From Prinia subflava (lineage: Eukaryota; Chordata; Aves; Passeriformes; Cisticolidae), in assembly GCF_021018805.1 (NCBI RefSeq), contig NC_086247.1, positions 119,323,094 to 119,387,093 on the forward strand: 64,000 nt of DNA, read 5' to 3'. A program made the translations under genes and the position numbers. Positions 37,421-50,360 of this stretch are shown here, one piece after another. The notes under the pieces were generated by a model that was not told where the DNA came from, ran no database searches, and worked only from the letters and a program-made list of their open reading frames with translations. Every line of letters begins with the position of its first letter. Within the stretch, counting starts at the first letter, position 1.

Positions 37421-40400
37421 ATAAAAGCAAAAGTCATAACAGAGAACCATTCATAATCTCAGGTGACTACTTTCAGAAGCAATCCAGGAGTCAGAATTGT
37501 GAAAGCTTTTTTTCTCCAGGATAGACTTTTGAAGATGGAGATAGCATGCACCAAGCTTAGCATCATCTTAGCTTGAAACACTGACTTTTATTTTGCAGTT
37601 AAAAGAAACTAATCACTTTCAGTTATGCTTATATGATCATGAGACAAACACAGCTTTTTACTTATTCCCCCAAAACTGCCTGTTTCAAGTGACAGACTTC
37701 TATTTTTTAGAAAAAGACCTGTAAGTAGTATACGTGTTTTGAAAGTTTAAGAATTTCTGTAGCAGTGGGAACAATTCCACTATAATTAGCATTTAGATCA
37801 CTGAAAGAAATTGAAAATTCTTGCCTTTTTGAATGAAGCTTCTGGGTCTTTTAACACTTTCATCATCATTATTCCACCTTGATATGCAAGATTTAAGAGT
37901 ATTTTCAAATGAATTTGGCAAATAAACTCAAATTCTAAAGCCTCCTGTTCGAGATATATTGTCATTGTGTGATATTCTGTGAGGAGCTGATGTTGTGAGG
38001 AAGGATGTTAACACTCTAACTATTGCTGATGGTTTGTCTATACTTGTTAACCTTGATTGATTCTGTTAATTATATTGCATTTACCTATGGGCTGCCTTCT
38101 CACACTATGTTTTTGAAAGTGATAACAATCAATCCTGAAGGGGAAGGAACCTCATAAAGTTAAAAGAAAACTACATTGCAGTTCATCTAAAAATCTACCA
38201 AACACAGGAACATTTCTCTAGGCTGTCATACAGCATGCATTTAATTTTCACAAAGATACACTTTCACGTGCAGAAAATGGCAATGCAGTTCTGCAAGATT
38301 GCCCATCAGTCTTCTGATGGTAAATACTGGATAATAATTATTACTTATCCCAAGAGGATCTCAGCACAGTTTTTCCTGTTCAGAAAGTCTGTTGCTCTGA
38401 TACAGTCTCATGAGATGTACTTTTTCCACACCAGAGCAAAGTCATGAATACTAGTAAACCAGGTCTTGCAGAACTTGAGTGATGTATGAAATCTCTTAAT
38501 TTCATAGATTAAAAAACCAAGAGCTGGAGAAGATAGCATTGGGTAAATTACAGAGAAAAATGGTGAGGAGTTGTTTCTAAACTCACGTGATGATCAAACA
38601 GAGTTACCTTGTGCCATTCTTGGTATCATGTTCTCTTGCTTTATGGAGCCAAAACAAAGTACAAGTTTGTGAAGTTTGATCCCAGATCTCCTGCTCACTG
38701 ATGTGAACAGAGTTTGTGTGGTAGCTATTCTTAAGCACTAGTCACTCACCATTTGAGACCTTTGTATGAAACACCCCTATCTAGCCATCATCAGAACAAA
38801 TGAGTCTTGTAGGTTACATCTGGAACAAATGAGGCAGTGTTCCAAGCTCCCCAGGAAAGCTTGCAGGGCCTTTGCCTGTCTGTTTGGTCAAGAGCCATCT
38901 TGGAGCACTTTCCTCTTCTGTTGATTGATGCTGAGGCACTCTGCCCCTGCATACCTCTAAACAGAAATACAAATGTTCAACTCTGATTTTTCAGTTCATC
39001 ACATGTCAACTATTAATTTGCACTGATTTATCAAATACTGGAGGCCAGATATCTTCCCTCAGACCTCCTCTTTTTTTTCCAGCTAGCCTGCATGGTACAG
39101 GACAGCTGAACACTGCAGGCAGGATATCCTTCATACAGCCTGTTTTACCTACCAAAGCGTGCCCATTTGGTCACTCTTCCCAAAAGTGAGACTGCTTGAT
39201 CTTGCTGAAATGCCTCAGTTTGTTACAATGCAGCTGTTAGACAACATGGAGAATTTGTCTCCCATGGGCAGGTTTGTTTAAGCCCTGAAGTCCCTCTAGC
39301 CAGAGTGGCAGACAGGTTCTGTTTGGGTTCCACTGCTCTTTCAGGCATTAAACTTTTTCCTTTATTTAATAAAATTTTAAACATTGACATAATCAATTGA
39401 CTTTCTTTACATGAACTTCTCTGGACTTGAATCATGAGGGAATGTATGTAAACATTATTTCTGAGTGAACTTGAAAATATTAAGGCTGTTCTAGGGATAC
39501 CTTGCTCATTAATTTCCAAAGGACAAAATACAAGATGTGTGACTGCCTGTGACCATACACTTTCTTCTGAACTTGTCCCATTGCTCAGGAATGTTATTGC
39601 ATTGCCCCTGACTCACCAGAAAAAATTAGCAGAAGTGTCTCTTCCTAATTAGGACAGGAGTCCTAATTAGCACTATGGAGTCTCATTTCAAATTTTGGAT
39701 ATACTGTTGCATTTACTTTAGCAATTAGAAACACACGGATAGAAAGTTGTAGAACTTCACTTTGAAAAGGCCAAAATAAATACAGATGTTGTTGCGGGTG
39801 TTTGCATTTATTTTTTGTGCTGGAAAGCTGCACGTGTGAGACTCAAAACTATATAGGCATTGATCAGTTATTTCTGTGTAGGATCTCCATCCACTAAAGA
39901 CATGAACATATAATCTCCTCCTGCCTCTTTGGAAGCAAAAGGTCATACAGAAGAAAAGAATTTGAGCAGAAAGATTCAATCACTTGCTTCTGTTTTAAAA
40001 ACTCCACAAAGATACTTTTTGATCTATGAAAGAAACAATAGAGTTAACAAATCTGGATTCCTATGGTATTGTTTCCTATGACATAGCCTAAGGTCAATTT
40101 ACTCCTTGCTGCAGGATCACTGAATTGCCTCTGTGTCTCCTAAATCTTTCATAGTACCATGATCTCTCTCCTCTGCCTCCTGAATAACCACAGACTGCAG
40201 CCTTGTTTTTCTTAGAGTAATAATCTGTGTTTCTTTCTCCTCTGTTTAGAAATGGATTTTCATGACCATTGAGTTGAAGCTGGCCAGTGGGTTCAAAAGT
40301 GGTTTGGTATGGTGGGGAGAGCCAGATGGACACCACAGCTGCAGGAGTCCCATACCCTTCCAAAATCAGGATAAAAATGGAGCTGCTACACTCCCCTGCA

Positions 40401-42134
40401 ACTTACATAAACAGAGTGTTATTTGGTATTACTTGTGAACCTGAAACATGATCTCTATATGTCAATGCCTTCCTCTAAATACAAGCAGAAAATCAGTTCC
40501 TTTGATTTGACCACTTTGTTTTCCTGAAGGAGGGCGAAAGAAGCCCTCCGCTTATTTTACCTCTTCCTGTTTTCCCATGCTGACCTATCTGGGACTGTTT
40601 AGACAAGGTACAGAGCAGACTTGTCAAGGGGGCTGGCATTTGAGAGATCAGAATTTTGGTCTGCTCTTTTCCACTGGCTGTGTTCAGCTGAGGCAGTTGC
40701 TTGGTTTCTGCGTTCCCCTCTTGCTCAGACTGTGGCTGCTTCGCAGGGGGGCTGCAGCTCTGGGAGGGGGTGAACCTGTGGGTGAAATGTGGGAAGAGGA
40801 GAAGGAGGGACAGCAGGGTGAAGGCACTGCCTTCTGGCAACTGCAGACTCTTAGACCAGCTCAGCTGCTCACCAGACTACATTATTAAGAGTACTTAAGA
40901 GTTTAATTGTTGATTTTAACTTTGGGGTAAATGTAGGCTCATTCAAAGTCCAGGCAGTGATGGAGAAAGGCTGTTCTGCACAGCTGAGAAAAATTCCTCT
41001 TAGTCAGCATGTGCAAATTTTCACGTACTAAATCTTCCTGGGTGGGGAGAAGTGAAAATTCAATTTAATTGAGAGAACTGGCTTCATGTGACTTAAATTG
41101 CAACCACAGTTTTCTGGGGTTCTGTGTAAAGTAGTCTCCAAATTTCTCCCATGAACATCACCAGAGAAAACTTTACCAGATGTAACAACTAGATTTTAAC
41201 ACTGCTTTCAACAGGACAGTAAGCTGTGGCACACAAGAGATAGGCATTTTTAGCAACGACTGTTAGGAAAATCAGAGAAGGAAGGTTAAAAAAGTACAAA
41301 GAAACTTCCATATCTGGGACACAGTCTTTTGTCAGTGTCCCGCTTCTATCCAAGCACTCTGACATGGGTCAGAGAGAATAATGGGAACAGAGAGCTGTGG
41401 CAACTGTGGGTTGTTGAAGATGAATTTCCAAAAGTAGAAGGTTATGATTTATCTCTGTTATTAAGACATGACCATAAGCTTTCAACAGAACTATTGGTGA
41501 CCTTAAGGAGGCAGTTATGTTTTATCTTCTCTTGGAATTAATGATTTAGCTTTTCTGAATATCAGAAATAACTTTCCATTTGGGATGGATAAATATTTTT
41601 GTTACAATGTTTGCATTTTTTCTTGACTGCTGAATGCATACCTACCTTTTTTGATTTGCCTGATGTGGTTCAATGGCTTTGATGAACTCCCAGTCTGTAG
41701 CCTGAGTGTTTAGCTGAGAGAATTGGTGTTTTAATCAGAAACTATTCTTGATAGAGCACATCTTTGCAATATCTGTAGTACAAGAGAAAACTGTGATCCA
41801 AACTTACCATTTTTCTGCTGCATGTAAAACTTTATTACCAACTTCAGCAACAAAACTTGATTTCAAATGCTCAACTACTTGATTCATGTAATCTGTCCCT
41901 CCCCCTTTATGAGTCTTAGGCTGAAAAAGCACAAATGTTATGTATCTGAGTACTTTTACCTTAAGCACATGTAACCTTAGATAGGTGAACATAAATCTGG
42001 GGTGGAAATCATTCCTGAGATTGGCTCTTCATAGGGAAGACTGCATAAGTCAGAAGATGTACTATTACAGCCTTTGTTTGTCAAATGGAGTATTATAGGT
42101 ACATGCATATACACACAAGTTTATATTCATGTTA
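37421..42134. other. Unannotated DNA with small palindromes
   Basis: No gene is recognised. Two structures stand out. First, CTAATTAGGAC (39645-39655) and its reverse complement (39660-39670) are separated by AGGA, each holding a TAATTA homeodomain core. Second, a 7-bp stem GGAGGGC/GCCCTCC at 40529-40535 and 40543-40549 lies at the edge of a GC-richer segment (to about 40870). Open frames there occur on both strands and show no family resemblance. Confidence 0.45.
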
Positions 42135-43213
42135 TGGTTTAGTGCAGCCTTTGGAGTGTGGTGTCTGATTTGGTGTTTGCTAGAGGGTTGACTGGCTGAA
42201 TGCCAGCCACCCACCAAAGCCTCTTAACACAGGACAGGAGAGAGAAAATGTGAGAAAGGGCTCATGAGTTGAGATAAGGACAGGGAGAGATCACCCACTG
42301 AATACCATCACATGCAAAGCAGACTCAAATTAGAGATCTTAACTGAATTTATTCCTGACAAAATCAGAGCAGGATAATGAGAAGTAAAAGAAGACCTTCC
42401 AAACACCTTCCCCCACCACTCCCTCCTTCCCAGCCCTATCTCATTCCTCTCAGCAGTAGAGACAGGAATGAAGTTATGGTCAGTTCATCACTTGTTGTTC
42501 CTGCTGCTGCTCAGAGAATGCAATTTGTCCCCTGCTCCAGCAGGGTTTCCTCCCACAGGAGACAGTTCCTGAACTTCTCCAACATGAGTCTCACAGGCAA
42601 CAGTTCTCCACAAACTGCTCCAATGTGGATCACTCTTCCTTGGGGTGCAGTTCTTCAGGCTGCTCCAGCACGGGTCCCCCAAGAGGTCACAAGTCCTACC
42701 AGGAAACCTGCTGCAGTGTGGGCTCCTCTGTCCTTGGGTCTGCAGGTCCCTGCCAGGACCCTGCTCCAGCATGGGCTTCCTTCCCATGGGGTCCCAATCT
42801 CCTCTCAGGCATCCACCTGCTCCAGCATGGGCTCCTCCATGGGCTGCAGGGGGATCTCTGCACTCCCAGTGACCCCCATGGGCTGCTGGGGCACAGCTGC
42901 CTCACATAATCCATGGGCTGTAGGGAAATCCCAGCTCCAGCACCAGGAACATCTTCTCCCCTCCTTCTCCACTGACTGTGGTGTGTGCAGAGCTGCTGCA
43001 CTCACGTATTCTCTGGCTGCAATTACATCTGTGCAATAACTTTTTTTCTCTTCTTATATTTGCTATCACAGAGGTGTTCCCACCATTTCTGGTTGGCCCA
43101 GCCTTGGCCAGCAGCCTGTCTCTCCTGGAGATGGCTGGAATTGGCCCTGATGAACGTGGAGGAAGCTTCTGGCAACTTCTTACAGAGGTAGCAACCCACT
43201 ACCAAAACCTGGC

Positions 43214-43778
43214 TGTGGCAGTGTGTTAATTTAATCAGTTATACTTCATATATTTTCTGTACTGGTTTGGTTCTATGTACCCTACCCCCCTAATTATTAT
43301 TCCTTTGTCTCACTCACATGATTTTAGTCTGCACCTGCACCTGTTATGCGACTTTCGGTTAAGTATCTGTCATTCTTCCCGCCTTTGTAAACCCCCTCCT
43401 ACCCTCTCCTGATTAGTCCACGTTATGTTCCCCTACCCCTGGGTCCCTCAGCAACTGGCCCTGGTTGGCTACTGGTAGCTGACCACTCCCTTTGCCCCCC
43501 GCAGCTAGCCCTTGACAAAACCGCACTGTACCCTCCTCTCCCCGGACAGTTCTGGGCTGAGGAGGTGTTTCCAAGAAACCCTCTGTTCTCTCGGAACTGT
43601 CTCCTCCTTTCATTCCACTGCCTGTTGTTTCTCCATCGCTCACAAGAGTCCCTCAGGGAAAGAACCCACAGGAGTCGGCCCTGCCTGCGCCGCTCGCAGG
43701 CTGACCCCACACGACGCCTGTCGCCGTGTCTGGGCTTGCCGGGGACAGAGTCTGTCGACTCTAGTGGGCACCGCGACA
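43214..43778. mobile_element. Younger solo LTR nested in the older LTR
   Basis: This is a 565-bp segment beginning TGTGGCAGTG and ending CCGCGACA, which are the TG...CA ends of an LTR. It is bounded by CCTGGC (43208-43213) and GCTGGC (43779-43784), a 6-bp target duplication with one mismatch. Six-base duplications are typical of alpha/beta-type (ERVK-like) avian elements. Removing it rejoins the host LTR as ...AAAACCTGGC then CATACAAACCC, matching the continuous form of that LTR. It holds 21 CpGs, far above its surroundings, suggesting a recent insertion. Orientation is not clear because neither strand has a perfect AATAAA. No internal retroviral sequence is present. Confidence 0.82.
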
Positions 43779-43784
43779 GCTGGC
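43779..43784. repeat. Right copy of the LTR target-site duplication
   Basis: GCTGGC matches CCTGGC at 43208-43213 in five of six bases and directly follows the CA end of the nested LTR. Confidence 0.7.
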
Positions 43785-43801
43785 CATACAAACCCAGTAC
43801 A

Positions 43802-46800
43802 AATGGCCACTGAAAATCTTGACAGTTTACCTCTAGTAGACTCTCTGAAATATTGTACCATATGACAGCTGATTGTAAGCTGAAAAAAAGAACAAAATGT
43901 GATTGTACCTAACTTCTGCCTTCTCAAAGCAATGCACCCCAGCACACGCAGTAGTGTAGCATGCGATCTGGCAATAAAGATGACCACCCAATTCTTGTAG
44001 AGGACCTGTAAAAATTTTCTTGCATATTTTTTAACCTGAGAGGGAGGCTGGATGAGCAGTATAGGTTAGATACCAATTTTTTGGTTGTTTACACACCTCT
44101 GGGAACACAAGTTGACTTTATGAACCCAAATTGAAAGCATTATAGAGTCACATAAATGTGTATAGGTGCATTTCTGCTGTACTCAAGCAGCCATTTCTGG
44201 GACAGTGATGACATTTTCAGCTTGGTAAAAGAAAGAACCAAAGTTCCTTTCCACATGGATCCAGGCCTCTGAAAGAGCTGGATATGCTCCTGGGTAATTT
44301 TTAACTCACAATACTTACTCTGAAAGTTCTTGAAATTGTGAGTATATTATAGTGTCCACACTCTTCTCCATCATGTGTGCACAGACTCTTGCGTATATAT
44401 TTGTTTCCAAAACTGAATAAACCTGCTCTTGCAATGCTGTCAGGTGCAATGTAAGCAAATGATAGTTCTTTTACTACAAGTTTTATGAGAAAGGAAAAAC
44501 TTATCCAGAGTATTTTCTTTTTTTAAAGTCTTTTTATTTAATGTATCTCAAAGAAAAATCTGGTTATACTTCAAGTAAATACAAACAACAACAGCAACAA
44601 AAACTGAAACCAACCAACCAACCAAAACCAATCCAATCAAAAACCCCCTCCCCCCAAAAATCTAAACACCACACATGCACGAAGGAATTGCAGATAAATT
44701 ACTTTATTTGGTAATGTCTTCCTTGCTGCAAGTTCAGTTTGACTCCAGACTTAGTAAATATTCTTTTAATGTGTATTTATGCTCAAAAATATGAGTGAGT
44801 GAAAAGTATAGTCAAAAGAAATAAGCTTTTGCTTTGTTCGTCCACAGTCCACTAAAACTCTAAATGCCTAATAGCAAATTGCTGTTTCTGCTAATTTAAA
44901 TTAGCCTTAATGAGGTAAACCAAGCCATTGGTATCTAATTGGGCTTTAATGAACTGAATTCCTCAAGAAGAGATTTATGGAGAGTTTACCTGACACAAAC
45001 AATTGCACCAGGGAAAATCCTTTTCCTCTCCTCCCACTTCCCCTGCTGCAAGGAAAAAACACAGGAGGCACAAAATAGCACAAACCTGGAACAATTGTGT
45101 TGCCACAGCCAAAAGCATTCCAAAATCAGCCAGAATCTTCAGCAGCAGAAGGAAGAAATACGCTCTTTTCTTTGCAGATGTTTCACTGCCATCCTGACTC
45201 TTGACTTGGTTGAGACAGTGAGTAGAAAAGTGGTCAAAATGCAGATGCACTGCAGTCAGCTGGGATCAATCTGCAGATGGAGCTGAGGTTGCTGCTCTGG
45301 TTCTTCCCCACTCAGGAAACCACAAAACCTTGGAGACTGGGATTACTGGGTCACTGGGAAAGGCCAACAGGTCTGTCTGCAAAATTTCATCTTCTCCTAG
45401 GAATACACCAAGGTATAACAATGAAAATATTTTAAAAACACGGGAGGTGGTGGGATGGAAGAGTAACACTTTCTCTGCATCAAGCAGAGAGCCTGAAACA
45501 ACCCTCAGGTGTTACAGCAAGGGTGTAGCTAAGGGTGCTCAGGAAGAGGGAACATATTTGCACACTTTGTCCAGTCACCTGCTTTCCCAGGCCACAGCTC
45601 AGTGTGCAAAGATGCCTTCGAATTTCCTGTTGGTACCTGCACTTAGCTCAAAAGGACACTTACCCTGTAGGCACAGTTCAAAATCTTCTATGCCAATGGT
45701 TCTGAATTTTAAATTCTTTGTTTGTGCTCCAGGTAGGGATTTATCTCCTCAGTATACAGATTACTTTGTTGACAATTCTTATCCTGTAAGTGTCTATGGC
45801 TGCATTATAGGTAAAACCACCCAAGCAAATGCAAATCCAAATGAATACATCACATATTTGCATGTGTGCTGTTAGCTAGTGATATGAAATGTTGAGCTAA
45901 TAAAATCTTTAATCAGAGTTCAAATACAGGCTCTGTATTGCCTATCACCTAAAAGTAAACGAAGAATTTGTATTGGCAAGGCTGTCCCTCTCCCTGTCTT
46001 CTAAATGGTGAATTATGTATTAACCTAATACAGGTTTTATGAAAGTTCAGAGCCCGCTCTGGGTCCCCAAGGATATCTCGAGTGCCAGAGAGTATTCAAA
46101 AGTCATGAGCCAGGCTTCAAATATAATTGGATTGCTACAGGAGCAGGAGGCTTTATAAATAACAAAGGAAAAACAATATGTAACTTGTGGTTCTTTTCCT
46201 TTGCTTCTCTTGTTTTGAGTTTCTTGTTTGCAGCAAACTTAATTTTGCAAACACAAGGGGAAGGAATTGTCTCAGTAAACGAGGGAGGGAGAAAGGGAGA
46301 TGGAAGTTTATCATCACAGGATTTCAGAGCTCTGCACTTGTAGAAAGAAATAATATCATCATATATGACCCTGCAGCAGTTTCAAGGCAAAATGGGGATT
46401 TCCTGGTGCTGCAGCAAAAGGTAGCTCCTCTTATGGCAGAGCAATTTTGAAAACCATGCAAAAGCAACGTGAGTTTTTCTGCCAAAAGGAAGATGATCAG
46501 ATCTCCAGTAGCCTTTTTCTTTTTTTTTCCCTGCCTCAATGGCTCCAGGCCACTGAGCAAGTTTCTACTGTGAGAGTCTGAAATAAATCTAAATCCCCTT
46601 TGCTTCAGATAGCAAAACTCCCCAAACTGCTTAGTATTAAATACCTGGCATCAGACAGAGTGCAATTTGAACATGACTTCAATCAAACTTTATTACTATT
46701 AAGCGTGGAAGGCAGAATATATTCCATACATTACTATTCAGAATCTGACTGGCTGCCAAGCTGCCTCACAGTTACCTTCCATATATTTGGCTTTCCTTGG

Positions 46801-48197
46801 ATCTCAGCTTTCTCACACAGCCTCAAGCTGACACCCCCATCAGTGACTGTGTGCCCTCAATGGTTGGTAGTGCGGGAAGGATTTTGAGGCTGGCTCAGAG
46901 CCCAGACATAACACTGAATCTACCATAACTCAGCTGCCACAAATACGTCCCCCGAATGCCTCCTCTGAAAATTATTGGTGTTTGTATGGCTCAGTACCTG
47001 CATATCTAATGCACATTTATATGCCAGGGGCCAAACTACTGATAACATATTAATAATTACCACTAAGAGATCCTAGAGCCTTAGGAGGAGAAAAGTGAGA
47101 GAAAAAGAGATATAAAAAGAAAATATATCAACTGATAATAAAGGAAATTCTAGCAAACTGATAATGCACTTAATAAGTTTCTTATGGCTTCTCAATAAAA
47201 TAGTGTTAATGAGAAAATGTTTTATATGCACTGCAATGGTCTACCTCATCTTTCCATATTGTATTCTTTTAATAATCTGCTTAACACACACAGGCTGCCT
47301 GAGTTTGCCTTGCATGTTAGAGATCTTGTTCTTTTTAGTAAAAATCATTAAAGTAGCATTTCATTCTCCTGTGTCAAATAAGCTGCTATTCCAACACTTA
47401 CTCATGGAAAAAAATGATGGAGAAATACTATGAGTTGTATTGTAGCCCCATATTTACATTACATTGAATTGGAGTACATCTTACTGCATTTTCGGTGTAG
47501 ATAAAGCCATGCACACTGCAATAAAAACATTTAGCAGTAGAAAACAAGAGAAGAAAAAGCTAACTATGAATGTAATCTGAGGGCTTGTTAACATTTCAGA
47601 AAGAATACTTTACAGACGAATATCACGGTTAAGATGGGCATGCAGTAATTCTCGGTGTTTGCATCCATAATGTGGTGTAAAAGACAGATTTTGTGGCGTC
47701 TATGCTGGTAAATATTTCAGCTGCAGAAAATTCAGTCAATGCTATGAGGAATACAGATCTCTCAACATCTCTCACATACATAAACATTGCAAGTATTCAT
47801 TCATCTGGTTGGTATGAGACTTTTTAGAAAAACCTTTGTGCCTATCTTGGGATTTTTAGTACCTCATACAGGAAAGGCCTTTATATTTTACACAAAGAAA
47901 GGTCTTTATGTCTGTTTAAATCCTACAAAATTGCTGCTGGCTCCTGATTGATATAAAATGTAAATACTACTTCAGCCTGGAATTTAGAAATTAATATTAC
48001 CCAGTGTGTTGCTTTGTTGACTATTGATAATATGTTTCCTCTAAAGCAATATGCGTTTTCAACATAGGGGTGCCTTTTTTCTCTACTCCTGCTCCCAGGC
48101 CAAAAGCATCTGCCTGTTTCCCCCTAACCTGATGGAGTCCACCCATGATGGAGTCCAGGAACATTGATTCCCACAATTACTGTGGTGTCTTCCACAG
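43802..48197. other. Unannotated DNA with possible conserved noncoding segments
   Basis: No gene or repeat family is recognised. Features seen: an A/C-rich low-complexity patch at 44578-44665 including (AACC)n; a TAAT/ATTA-rich segment at 44870-44990 holding the palindrome TAATTTAAATTA; a 181-codon plus-strand frame at 45330-45875 with no known domain; and a possibly element-like segment at about 46020-46160 with GGCTTTATAAATAAC. The 190 bases around 47100-47160 are very A-rich. Confidence 0.45.
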
Positions 48198-48263
48198 ATT
48201 TATGGTTCCTCATGCTGCCACTGTGAACCTGTACCAGGAAATGCTCAGAAACACAGTCCAAAG
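48198..48263 (+). CDS. Candidate 66-nt internal exon
   Basis: Acceptor-like GGTGTCTTCCACAG ends at 48197. The donor AAAG|GTTAAGT begins at 48264. The 66 nt between them are open in the frame FMVPHAATVNLYQEMLRNTVQ (22 codons with the split first codon). The length is divisible by three. Such pairs occur by chance in 64 kb, and the peptide is not one I recognise, so support is weak. It is included because both splice signals and the frame agree. Confidence 0.15.
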
Positions 48264-50360
48264 GTTAAGTGCATTTTTTAGTATATCAACCGCTTTTGAA
48301 AATGGTGTTTTTAAGGAAACATTAAATCTTATAGCGTGCACTAACATTTTAACAAAGTTTTCATTCTGCTTTATTTATATGCTGCAACAGTTACATACCA
48401 TGTTTTGAATGACAGTTTTCCAAACCATTTCTTTTTGTACTGTAAGTGCTCTTATGAAAAGACAAGGTACATTTTTTGCTCATTTAAATGCGCTAGGGGC
48501 ATCAAAGGGTAATTTTTCAGACACTTAGTATTTTGTCGCTCCTACAGATGCAATTATTTAACAGAAATCTTTTCAAACACTGAAATTCTAGTTCAACTGC
48601 ATTATGAAAATGTATGGTGACACTGCCTTAATGTTTTTGTTTAATTAATGGCTGCATTAAACTATCTGATTTCCTAACTGCTGTCATATGCAATCTTTTG
48701 CATTGACATTTCGAGGAGTGTTGATTGAGACTAATCTCTCTGCACTTCCTTTACAGGCACTGGAAAGAAAAGGGTTCCTTCTGAGCTGTGATTTAGAATC
48801 TCTGCAGTTAAGCTCCTGCTCTAAGTCACCCCCAAACCTCCCTGTCACGGATGCACATTCTCATTGGAGTGAACCTTTGTGAATTCCTCCTTTGTCATTG
48901 AAATATGAAATGCACGTACACTTGCACATCAGAACAAATAACCAGATAAAATGCTCCCATTGAGATGCCTCAGAAACTGAGGATTTCTGTTCTGTTCCGC
49001 TCTGGAGGTTGTCAGGAGTCTATGGAGGTTGTTGGAGTTAAACATGCCTTATAGAATCTGGATTTTTAGGTATTTGTGATGAAAGTTTGGGTCTACCACA
49101 GTCTCTATGAATGTGCTAGTGATCATCACCTAGTAACTAGATTCTCAAAAAAAGCACAGCAATGGGAACTGATGGCCTGCAGAAACCCTGGTGAAGAAGG
49201 AGGAAGCCAAAGTATATTGGCTTGGCTCCTCTTAGATTTGAAGGCTCAAGACAGTTCCTTGTGAGGAGTATTCTCATACAAAATTAAAACAAGAGTTTGG
49301 TCCCCGGTTGGTAAAGTATTTAATAAGGAGATCCACACTAATTTCTTTAAAATCTTCACTGCATCTCCAGAAAAATTATTACAGGATTAACAGTGGAAAG
49401 ACAAGTATCAAAATAATCTGGTCTTTACTAGTTTAAAGCATACTTATAGGGTTCCTGTGATTTTTTCTTCTTAAATATGACCTTTTTTTTTCTTTTTCCT
49501 TGTTAAATTTCCTGTTAACTGAATTACAGTTTCAACTGTAAGTAATTTCTTTACCATAGTCCAAGTAACCCTTGTGGATAGCTGAAGAACACCAGCAGAG
49601 GTGCTTCACATTGGATGTTGGGGAGAAGTGCTAAAACAGTGCTGGATTTTGCTGTACTTTGTTTCAGAAATTGGAAACTTGCCAGTTTGTGAGAACACTG
49701 TAGGTTTGGAATATAGCTATGAAAGCTGAGAGTCTGAGGCCTCTCATGGTCATTTTAAAAAGCTGGCAAAATGCTCCACTAAATGTCTTGTAATATGATA
49801 GACAAGCTCTCAGAGAGGTCTGGCAACAGATGGAGATTCATATCACAACTGATAATTTCTTTGAGTTCTTTAGTGATCTATTCAAAAATACACCAAAATA
49901 TGTACAGGGGTAAGATCAAGTTTGTCAGAGTGGAAGAAAACACATCTATTTTCTTAAATTGCACCTCAGAGCAGTTCTTTTTCTTCTGAATATTCTTTCA
50001 GTACTCTGCCTTGCTACAATATGCTTTAAAGTGTCTGTAGTTTTTCTTGGTTGTAACAAGAAAATTAAAACCTGTTAACAAAGAAACTTGATTAGATTCC
50101 ATTCCGCTTACACAGAAATGGTTAAGAAAAAAAGAGCCAGAGCACACACTGATCTTATAGCTAAAGCCACGAATAATTTTGCCTGTGACCTTCAGGATCC
50201 AATTCAGAGAGGCATAAAAATGGTGCCCCTGGAGAGCACAGACTTCCTATGGATTTGTAAGTGGTTTGGGTTGAATTTAGTCAGTGCCTACATTTTTTTA
50301 TTGTGAAAATTGAAGTAATCTCTTTTGAGAATAAGTCCATAAGCCCCTGCAGTCTTACCA
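48264..50360. other. Unannotated AT-rich DNA
   Basis: Nothing recognisable is seen. Open frames are all shorter than 75 codons apart from the one running through the candidate exon. Confidence 0.5.

Larger units (their letters stand above)
42135..43801 (-). mobile_element. Old avian endogenous retroviral LTR (interrupted)
   Basis: This is read on the minus strand. The 5' end is TGTACTGGGTTTG at 43801, and an AATAAA polyadenylation signal lies at 42348-42353. The 3' end is near 42135, where the plus strand begins TGGTTTAG. The middle (42530-42960) carries the repeated CTGCTCCAGCATGGGCTCC-like module that I associate with a widespread avian LTR family, probably class III (ERVL-like). The class is from memory of the pattern. 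Positions 43214-43784 are a later insertion plus target duplication, so the LTR itself is about 1.1 kb. It keeps only 3 CpGs outside the insert, as expected of an old methylated copy. No retroviral coding region adjoins, so it is probably a solo LTR. The 3' boundary and target duplication are unclear. Confidence 0.8.

Noticed and set aside
42377..43039. 220-codon plus-strand frame, the longest in the window
   Set aside because: It lies inside the old LTR, antisense to it, and reflects the repeated Gln/Ser/Trp-rich module, not a gene.
43423..43987. Overlapping 115-122 codon frames (both strands)
   Set aside because: They lie in the CpG-rich nested LTR, where stops are rare; no retroviral protein motif is present.
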